Part shown: piece by piece, positions 1 to 5,290 of the stretch | Layout of the letters: every line of letters starts with the position of its first letter | Position numbering within the stretch: position 1 is the first letter of the stretch | Assembly: GCA_030632095.1 (NCBI GenBank) | Contig: DAOVJU010000289.1 | Span: 1 to 5,290 of the forward strand | Source: Chlorobiota bacterium | Lineage (GTDB): Bacteria > Bacteroidota > Bacteroidia > Bacteroidales > B39-G9 | Length of the DNA: 5,290 bases | Reading direction: 5' to 3' | Made by a program: the position numbers and the translations under genes | Notes under the pieces: model-generated | Told to the model about the DNA's origin: nothing | The model's database searches: none | What the model saw: only the letters and a program-made list of their open reading frames with translations

Positions 1-998
1 GAATTAATATATTACTAATAATTATCCTCATAGCTTTTGCAGCATATTTGTTTATAACAAATAAAAGAGGCACAATCCCTAAAGAACTAAAAGATTTTGC
101 TATAGAAGATACATCAACAGTTGACAGGATTTTCATGGTGAATAAAGAAAACCAGCAGGTATTGCTTGAAAGGACAAATGCTGTTTGGATGGTTAATAAA
201 AAATATTTCGCACGTAATGATGCCATAAACCTTTTGCTTAAGACTTTGAATAGAATAGATATTAAAGCACCTGTGGCAAAATCTATGTTTGAAACTGTAG
301 TAGGTAATTTAGCTGTGAAATCAGTTAAAGTTGAGATATATCAAAAAGGTGAACTCACGAAAACATATTATGTGGGCGGGCCTACAAAAGATCAATATGG
401 AACGTACATGCTTCTTAAAAACTCTTCTCATCCATTTATTTTACATATAAAAGGATTTAGAGGCTATCTTACACCCAGGTATTTTATTGATGAAAACCAA
501 TGGCGTGACCGTACATTGTTCAGGTATGGTTTTAATCAAATAGCATCTGTTACAGTTGAACAACCTGCTAATATTGATGAATCTTTTAAGGTATTCAATT
601 TAGGAAATAATAAATTCAAACTGGAATCACTGGATCAATCAATTTCAATCCGGATATTTGATACCATAAAAGTTAAACAATACATAGCAGCTTTTAAAAG
701 AATAAGTTTCGATTCATTTGTGAAATATATAGATGAGAAAAAAAAGGATTCTATATTGGCTGCTTCACCACATTACATGATAAGCTTAGAAGAGAGAAAT
801 GGAGATATAAAGAAACTCAAGACATTTTACAGGCCTAATGACGGATTGCTTGATAGTAAAGGTGAATTACTTAAGTATGATCCGGATCATGAATATGCTA
901 TTACAGGTGATGATGATGAGTTGCTACTCATTCAATATTATGTATTTCACCCTTTATTTAAAAATTTGAGTTATTTTCAACCAAAAATTACTAAATGA
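1..998 (+). CDS. DUF4340 domain membrane-anchored protein, 5'-partial
   Basis: The reading frame is open from the window edge (first whole codon at 3) to the TGA at 996-998, giving 331 visible residues. The first 17 or so (INILLIIILIAFAAYLF) form one hydrophobic helix, followed by TNKRGTIPKELKDFAIEDT. This is the usual N-terminal anchor and opening of Bacteroidota DUF4340 proteins, so probably only a few codons (Met plus a short basic stretch) are missing. The TTG at 48 is a leucine inside the helix, not the start. Family-like segments further on are YVGGPTKDQYGTYMLL and GFRGYLTPRYF in the middle, and WRDRTLFRYGFNQI. The bulk should be extracytoplasmic beta-rich repeats. The biochemical role is unknown; the family is often encoded beside GldG-type ABC transporter genes, so a role with such a transporter is inference. 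dnaN follows 174 nt downstream. The family call is from motif memory without a profile search. Confidence 0.82.
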   Translation, partial: INILLIIILIAFAAYLFITNKRGTIPKELKDFAIEDTSTVDRIFMVNKENQQVLLERTNAVWMVNKKYFARNDAINLLLKTLNRIDIKAPVAKSMFETVVGNLAVKSVKVEIYQKGELTKTYYVGGPTKDQYGTYMLLKNSSHPFILHIKGFRGYLTPRYFIDENQWRDRTLFRYGFNQIASVTVEQPANIDESFKVFNLGNNKFKLESLDQSISIRIFDTIKVKQYIAAFKRISFDSFVKYIDEKKKDSILAASPHYMISLEERNGDIKKLKTFYRPNDGLLDSKGELLKYDPDHEYAITGDDDELLLIQYYVFHPLFKNLSYFQPKITK

Positions 999-1015
999 AT
1001 ATTGCATAAGATTTA

Positions 1016-1091
1016 TATCTTTGTATATAACAATTATTATTCTTAATATTTTTAACTTTGGTTGTTTTTTAAAGAAGTAAAAGTATTTTTA
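1016..1091 (+). promoter_or_regulatory. candidate dnaN promoter elements (Bacteroidota type)
   Basis: Two exact matches to the Bacteroidota -7 consensus TAnnTTTG lie in the 174-nt gap before dnaN: TATCTTTG at 1016-1023 and TAACTTTG at 1053-1060. Neither has a TTG at the usual spacing of about 19-21 nt upstream; the TTTG at 1020-1023 is 29 nt before the second box. A third option is TTG at 1062-1064, then 19 nt, then TATTTTTA at 1084-1091, which misses only the final G. Any of these would leave a dnaN leader of about 75-150 nt. Such short A/T-rich matches arise easily by chance here, so the exact promoter is not settled. Confidence 0.3.
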
Positions 1092-1127
1092 TAATTCTTT
1101 TAATAATATAATTTAGATTAACCATCA

Positions 1128-1153
1128 ATTAATAGCTATAAAAGCTTATTAAT
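1128..1153 (+). promoter_or_regulatory. imperfect inverted repeat in dnaN leader
   Basis: ATTAATAGCT (1128-1137) pairs with AGCTTATTAAT (1143-1153) through ten base pairs, with one bulged T at 1146 and a five-base loop ATAAA. It ends 19 nt before the dnaN ATG. No T-run follows, so it is not an intrinsic terminator. It could be a weak leader hairpin or an operator-like site. In DNA this AT-rich, chance is a real alternative. Confidence 0.25.
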
Positions 1154-1172
1154 CGGGAAAATATATAAATAT

Positions 1173-2303
1173 ATGAACTTTATCGTATCAAGTACTGAAC
1201 TGTTGAGCCATTTACAAGCTGTAAGTAAAGTAATTAGTTCAAAAACAACATTACCTATACTCAATAATTTCTTGTTTTCAATGGCAGGAAACAAATTAAC
1301 AATTACTGCTTCTGATCTTGAAACTACATTAATAACTAAAATGACCCTTGAAAATGTTACAGGAGATGGAAGTATTGCAGTTGAAGCAAGACGATTAACC
1401 GATGCTTTAAAAGAATTCCCTGAACAACCACTTACCTTTAACATGAATCTTGAGACATTTGCAGTGGAGGTTCTTTCGCAAAATGGTAAATTTAGTGTAG
1501 TTGGTCAGAATAGTGAAGATTTTCCTGTTCTTCCACAACTTAATGATGATAAAACCATTTCCTTTAAGCTTACTTCAGATGTATTATATCATGGAGTATC
1601 AAAAACTATTTTTGCTACAGCTGATGACGAACTTCGTCCTGTTATGAATGGGGTTTTTATTGAATTGTTACCAGACAATTTAACATTTGTTGCCTCCGAT
1701 GCACATAAGCTTGTCAGGTACAGGCGAACCGATATCAAAAATGAAGAAGAAGCTTCTTTTATATTGCCGCATAAACCGACAGCTTTACTAAAAAATATAT
1801 TATCCAGGGATGAAAGTATTGTAAATATTGAATTCGATAATCAGAATGCTATGTTCACATTTTCTGATTATAAAATGATATGCAGATTAGTTGAAGGAAA
1901 ATACCCAAGCTACAATTCGGTTATTCCGACAAATAATCCAAATAAATTGACCATTGATAGAGTTGAACTTTATAATACAATTAAAAGAGTTTCTTTTTTC
2001 TCTAATCAGGCGAGTAATTTAGTTAAGCTGAATGTTTCCGGAAATCAACTTACAATTTCAGCTCAAGATATTGATTTTTCAATCTCGGCTTATGAACGGT
2101 TAAATTGTCAATATGAAGGCGATGAAATGCAAATAGGATTTAAATCAGTATTTTTACTTGAGATACTTTCAAATCTTTCATCAGGTGATGTTTTAATAGA
2201 ACTTTCTGATCCAACAAGAGCAGGCATTATATTACCTGCTGAAAGTGAGAATGAAGGTGAAAATATACTTATGTTATTAATGCCAATGATGATAAGCGGA
2301 TAA
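1173..2303 (+). CDS. dnaN: DNA polymerase III subunit beta (sliding clamp)
   Basis: The product (376 aa, complete, normal family length) is the ring-shaped dimeric clamp that encircles DNA and tethers the replicative polymerase and other clamp-binding proteins. It should have three repeated clamp domains, roughly 1-120, 125-250 and 252-376. Recognisable segments are TLPIL (26-30), EDFPVLP (115-121), LRPVMNGVF (154-162), ASDAHKLVRYR (174-184), VEGKYPSYNSVIP (240-252) and the C-terminal LMPM (369-372). The binding pocket for partner peptides looks intact: S175-D176-A177-H178-K179-L180, P245, V250 and the terminal MPM correspond to E. coli 172-177, P242, V247 and the C-terminal MPM. The start MNFIVSSTELL matches the family N-terminus, although no Shine-Dalgarno is visible before it, as is common in this phylum. 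No dnaA or recF adjoins it; its neighbours are a DUF4340 gene and PD40 genes. Confidence 0.98.
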   Translation: MNFIVSSTELLSHLQAVSKVISSKTTLPILNNFLFSMAGNKLTITASDLETTLITKMTLENVTGDGSIAVEARRLTDALKEFPEQPLTFNMNLETFAVEVLSQNGKFSVVGQNSEDFPVLPQLNDDKTISFKLTSDVLYHGVSKTIFATADDELRPVMNGVFIELLPDNLTFVASDAHKLVRYRRTDIKNEEEASFILPHKPTALLKNILSRDESIVNIEFDNQNAMFTFSDYKMICRLVEGKYPSYNSVIPTNNPNKLTIDRVELYNTIKRVSFFSNQASNLVKLNVSGNQLTISAQDIDFSISAYERLNCQYEGDEMQIGFKSVFLLEILSNLSSGDVLIELSDPTRAGIILPAESENEGENILMLLMPMMISG

Positions 2304-2392
2304 CATGCAGTTATTTTAATCAAAGTAATTTACTATTTTTATTTATCTTAGTATTTTGCTATTAAAATATATCAAAAAAAATGAAAATCAGC

Positions 2393-2424
2393 TACTTTTT
2401 AATAGCCATAAATTTTAAAAAGTA
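2393..2424 (+). promoter_or_regulatory. perfect 10-bp inverted repeat before PD40 gene start
   Basis: TACTTTTTAA (2393-2402) and TTAAAAAGTA (2415-2424) are exact reverse complements around a 12-nt loop (TAGCCATAAATT). The right arm ends 7 nt before the ATG at 2432, so in mRNA the hairpin would cover the usual ribosome-binding zone. In DNA it could be an operator. Only two of the ten pairs are G-C, so the stem would be weak. It is not a convincing terminator for dnaN, since the tract after the right arm is only ATTTAG. Confidence 0.35.
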
Positions 2425-2431
2425 ATTTAGA

Positions 2432-4012
2432 ATGTTTTATAAAAAAGCTTTAAACGCGATATTAATTCTATTACTTACCTCTGTTTTATTATTTTTTAAT
2501 TGCATAAATGTTCATTCACAAGTTGAATATAATATTGATCTGATAAAAAAATGGGCTGAAAATAGTTTTCGTAATAAAGATTATAATTTTGCACTCATAA
2601 ATTATGAGAAGCTAGTACTATACGACGAAAACAATTTGAATTATAATTATCGTTTAGGAATTTGCTATACAGAATCTAATCAAGACAAAGCTGCAGCTAT
2701 ACCATATCTTGAATATGTAACTAGTTTCAATAATTTTCCCGAAGAAGCGCTGTATTATTTAGGCCGCGTATACATGTATAATTATCTTTTTACCGAGGCA
2801 GTTGAGGTATTTTACGAGTATAAAATAATTGGTAAGGATGAAAACATTTTAAAGGAGGTCAACAGACTGATTGAAATGTCGTATTATGCGCTTGAGATTA
2901 TGAACCAGCCTGCAGGTGTAACTTTTGAGCTTCTGGATTCTACAATAAATTCACCTAACGATGATTATAATCCTTTTATTAATGATGAAGGTACAATAAT
3001 GATTTTTACTTCAGATAGAAAATATGTTAAGGAATACGAAGAGTACTATCGTGGTGGATATATAGCAGAATTAAAAAGGGATTTATGGTCATTACCTTAT
3101 GAATTAACAACAAATAATCTGGAAGATCAAGCTGAAACTGTTGGATTATCGTTTGATGGTGAACATATACTGCTTCATTTAGATGGGTATAACTCAGATA
3201 AAGATATTCGTGTAGCAAAGAAAAAAGGTAAAAGCTATATTTATGTTTACGATGAATTATCAAAAGTAATTAACACAGAAAACATTGAAGATGGAGCTTG
3301 CATTACTGTAGACGGTAAAACAGTTTATTTTGCAAGTGACCGGCATGGAGGATTTGGTGGAATGGATTTGTATGTAACAAAAAAGCAATCTGATGGAAGC
3401 TGGAGTAAACCGGAGAACCTGGGAAATGTAATAAATACTGAGTATGACGAAAATTATCCGTCACTGAGTGTTGATGAAAAAATCTTGTATTTTGCATCGA
3501 AAGGATTTCAGGGAATTGGAGGTTATGATCTGTTTGAATCTCCATTTAGTATTGAAACTCAAGGTTGGCAAAGGCCAAGAAGTTTAGGATTTCCAATTAA
3601 TACCCCGGATGATAATACTACGATTTCCTTTAATAGGGATAAAAGCTATGGATATCTTGCAGCAAACAGAAAAGAAGGTTTTGGCGGACTTGATATCTAT
3701 AAAATCACCATTGATGATGAAGGAACTACAAGTATTATTGCAGGTACAATTTATATTGGTACACCAACTGATAATATTCCGTATTCCGGGGATATTATGA
3801 AAGTTGGTATTACTTTTCTTGATAAATTTGATAATATATATGCAAAATTTAGAGTTGATCCTGAAGGCGGGATTTTTTTTGCAACTTTACCACCAGGAGA
3901 ATATAAATTGGTTGTTGAAGGTGCCGATGGTCAAATTAAAAATGAGGAAATGATCACGATAACTGGTAAAGAAGAAGATATAATTTTTAAGGAATTCTAC
4001 ATAAAACGATAA
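2432..4012 (+). CDS. secreted TPR-PD40-regulatory-like domain protein (PorE-like, no OmpA domain)
   Basis: This is a complete 526-aa protein. Residues 1-30 look like a Sec signal peptide: basic MFYKK, a hydrophobic core at about 6-22, and probable cleavage near HSQ (28-30). C24 follows FFN, which is no lipobox, so a lipoprotein is unlikely. Residues about 38-150 are helical TPR-like repeats (YNFALINYEKLVLYD, YNYRLGICY, ALYYLGRVYMYNYLFTEAVEVF). Residues about 177-427 hold five PD40/WD40-like propeller units, including DDYNPFINDEGTIMIFTSDR, TVYFASDRHGGFGGMDLY, ILYFASKGFQGIGGYDLF and a weaker one at 395-424. Residues about 433-526 resemble a carboxypeptidase regulatory-like beta-sandwich (IAGTIYIG, then GGIFFATLPPGEYKLVVEG). 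This order matches the N-terminal three parts of PorE, a periplasmic factor linked to the type IX secretion system, but the chain ends at FYIKR with no OmpA peptidoglycan-binding domain and no evident T9SS C-terminal signal. A periplasmic scaffold role is inference. A paralogue starts 18 nt downstream. Confidence 0.85.
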   Translation: MFYKKALNAILILLLTSVLLFFNCINVHSQVEYNIDLIKKWAENSFRNKDYNFALINYEKLVLYDENNLNYNYRLGICYTESNQDKAAAIPYLEYVTSFNNFPEEALYYLGRVYMYNYLFTEAVEVFYEYKIIGKDENILKEVNRLIEMSYYALEIMNQPAGVTFELLDSTINSPNDDYNPFINDEGTIMIFTSDRKYVKEYEEYYRGGYIAELKRDLWSLPYELTTNNLEDQAETVGLSFDGEHILLHLDGYNSDKDIRVAKKKGKSYIYVYDELSKVINTENIEDGACITVDGKTVYFASDRHGGFGGMDLYVTKKQSDGSWSKPENLGNVINTEYDENYPSLSVDEKILYFASKGFQGIGGYDLFESPFSIETQGWQRPRSLGFPINTPDDNTTISFNRDKSYGYLAANRKEGFGGLDIYKITIDDEGTTSIIAGTIYIGTPTDNIPYSGDIMKVGITFLDKFDNIYAKFRVDPEGGIFFATLPPGEYKLVVEGADGQIKNEEMITITGKEEDIIFKEFYIKR

Positions 4013-4030
4013 TCCGGATATTTATTTTGA

Positions 4031-5290
4031 ATGGTATTTGATTTTAAGAGGCTGATTTTAATTCATCTATTTCTTTGTATATTTTTCTTTGGGAAAACAC
4101 AAACTCTTGAAAAAGATGCAAATGCAAATTATAAGGGTTATTACTTCAATTTGGCATTAAAACAGTATTTGAAATTATATGAAAATGATACCACGAATAT
4201 AGAATTTTCTTACAGAATTGGAATCTGTTATTTAAACCTTGATGTTGACAGAAGCCAGGCACTTCCCTGTTTGATTAAAGCATATGAAAACGGATATGAG
4301 AAATCTGACTTATTGTTCGATTTGGGATTAGCTTATTTCTATAGTTTTCAATTTAATAAATGTATTGAAATATTGAATAAATTTATGGTGGAAGAAAAGA
4401 AAAGTAAAGATTTTATTGAACTTATTAATGATTATATAAAGTATGCTAATAATGCAAAGCAATTAATAAGGAAACCTCAAAACGTTACTTTTAAGAATTT
4501 AGGTAATTATGTTAATAGTGCTCAATCAGATTATAATCCCTATTTTAATAGTGACGAAAATATAATAATATTTACAACCGATCGTAAATATAATTCTACA
4601 TTTAAAACAAATGTAAACAATATCTATTATAGTTTTTTTGATGGTATATCATGGAAAAGATGTAAATCAATAGGTAGTTCAATAAATACAATGGATGACG
4701 AAATTTTAACAGGCATTGCAAGCAATAATAAATCAATATTTATTCAATTAAGAAGATTTGAAGTATTCGATGACTTGTATGTAACTACTATTGATAGAAA
4801 GCGGTTTAAAGGACTGGAAACAATTGGTGATAATATCAATTCCAAATCAATTGAATCTGGCGCTACAATGTCGTATAATGGTGATACTCTTTTCTTTGCT
4901 AGTGACAGATCAGGCGGATATGGTGGTTTAGATATTTACTTGTCTTATAAATTACCTGATGGTAGCTGGGGTGAACCGCAGAATTTGGGTGATGAAATTA
5001 ACACCAGGTATGATGAAGATTACCCTTATTTAGCAAATAATGGCAACACTTTGTATTTTGCTTCAAAAGGTCATAACTCAATGGGTGGCTACGATTTGTT
5101 TACAATCGAAAAAAATAAAAAAACAAAGCGGTGGAATAAGCCTGCAAATGTTGGTTACCCTATAAATTCTGTTTACGACGATAAAACAATTTCCTATAAT
5201 AAAGATGGTCGTTATGCATATAAAGCAGCAATTTTTCCGGATAGTTTTGGAAGTTACGATATTTATCAAATAATATTTAACGAGAAAGAA
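4031..5290 (+). CDS. TPR-PD40 protein, tandem paralogue, 3'-partial
   Basis: An open frame runs from ATG 4031 to the last base of the window: 420 codons, no stop. An in-frame TGA lies immediately before the ATG (4028-4030), so no earlier start is possible. Residues 1-24 look like a signal peptide (K6 R7, hydrophobic 8-20, possible cleavage near GKTQ 21-24). TPR-like helices follow at about 30-145 (FNLALKQYLKLYEND, SYRIGICYLNLD, LLFDLGLAYFYSFQFNKCIEIL). PD40 units occupy about 167-416: SDYNPYFNSDENIIIFTTDR, LFFASDRSGGYGGLDIY, LYFASKGHNSMGGYDLF and a last unit with DSFGSYDIY. The block 275-357 aligns without gaps to 286-368 of the preceding protein, with about 47 of 83 residues identical by hand count. 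The 18-nt gap to that gene suggests co-transcription. The C-terminal region, including any regulatory-like or OmpA domain, lies beyond the window. Confidence 0.85.
   Translation, partial: MVFDFKRLILIHLFLCIFFFGKTQTLEKDANANYKGYYFNLALKQYLKLYENDTTNIEFSYRIGICYLNLDVDRSQALPCLIKAYENGYEKSDLLFDLGLAYFYSFQFNKCIEILNKFMVEEKKSKDFIELINDYIKYANNAKQLIRKPQNVTFKNLGNYVNSAQSDYNPYFNSDENIIIFTTDRKYNSTFKTNVNNIYYSFFDGISWKRCKSIGSSINTMDDEILTGIASNNKSIFIQLRRFEVFDDLYVTTIDRKRFKGLETIGDNINSKSIESGATMSYNGDTLFFASDRSGGYGGLDIYLSYKLPDGSWGEPQNLGDEINTRYDEDYPYLANNGNTLYFASKGHNSMGGYDLFTIEKNKKTKRWNKPANVGYPINSVYDDKTISYNKDGRYAYKAAIFPDSFGSYDIYQIIFNEKE

Noticed and set aside
978..1070. CAACCAAA (978-985) and TTTGGTTG (1057-1064) are exact reverse complements, and T6 follows at 1065-1070, resembling a terminator for the DUF4340 gene.
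   Set aside because: The loop would be 71 nt and the stem only 8 bp, unlike an intrinsic terminator. The right arm also overlaps a candidate -7 box. Probably chance.
1136..1444. Antisense open frame of 102 codons over the dnaN start.
   Set aside because: It is a shadow of dnaN, with no family-like motifs and no plausible initiation region. The same holds for the antisense frames at 2108-2323, 3027-3263, 3303-3545 and 5078-5269 and the + frame at 3609-3800.
2324..2340. AGTA-ATT-TACT followed by ATTTTT after dnaN, a possible terminator.
   Set aside because: A four-pair stem with one G-C pair at its base region is too weak; no supported terminator is seen after dnaN.
2351..2358. GTATTTTG upstream of the PD40 gene as a -7 promoter box.
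   Set aside because: It is one base short of TAnnTTTG spacing and has no TTG at the expected distance upstream, so it cannot be separated from AT-rich background.
2432..2510. C24 of the first PD40 protein as a lipoprotein attachment cysteine.
   Set aside because: The preceding residues FFN do not fit a lipobox, while a Sec cleavage site near HSQ at 28-30 fits well.
2851..2859. A strong Shine-Dalgarno-like AAAGGAGGT inside the first PD40 gene, upstream of an ATG.
   Set aside because: It lies within a continuous, well-supported coding frame, and Bacteroidota make little use of such sites. No separate gene begins there.

Overview
The window comes from an AT-rich member of the Bacteroidota, most likely Bacteroidales or Marinilabiliales. 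Three things point there: the DUF4340 protein and beta clamp are of Bacteroidota type, the TPR + PD40 envelope proteins are typical of that phylum, and start codons sit in A/T-rich leaders without clear Shine-Dalgarno sequences. The call rests on protein motifs read by eye, so the genus is not determined.

Layout, all on the + strand: (1) positions 1-998, the 3' part of a membrane-anchored DUF4340 protein whose start lies just before the window; (2) 999-1172, an AT-rich intergenic stretch with candidate promoter elements and an imperfect hairpin; (3) 1173-2303, dnaN, the DNA polymerase III beta clamp, complete; (4) 2304-2431, a second AT-rich leader with a perfect 10-bp inverted repeat ending 7 nt before the next start codon; (5) 2432-4012, a secreted TPR-PD40-carboxypeptidase-regulatory-like protein, complete; (6) 4031-5290, a diverged tandem paralogue of that protein, cut off by the window end. 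There are no RNA genes, mobile elements or CRISPR arrays, and no gene-free stretch longer than 174 nt.

The first two genes are probably core genome. DUF4340 proteins often accompany GldG-type ABC transporters, so gldF/gldG-like genes may lie just upstream. dnaN is not in the dnaA-dnaN-recF arrangement of many other bacteria. The last two genes are 18 nt apart and probably form an operon. Their products look like exported envelope proteins with the PorE-like order of TPR, propeller and regulatory domain. The complete one has no C-terminal OmpA peptidoglycan-binding domain. This tandem pair is the most interesting part of the window, and a new system cannot be claimed from it alone.
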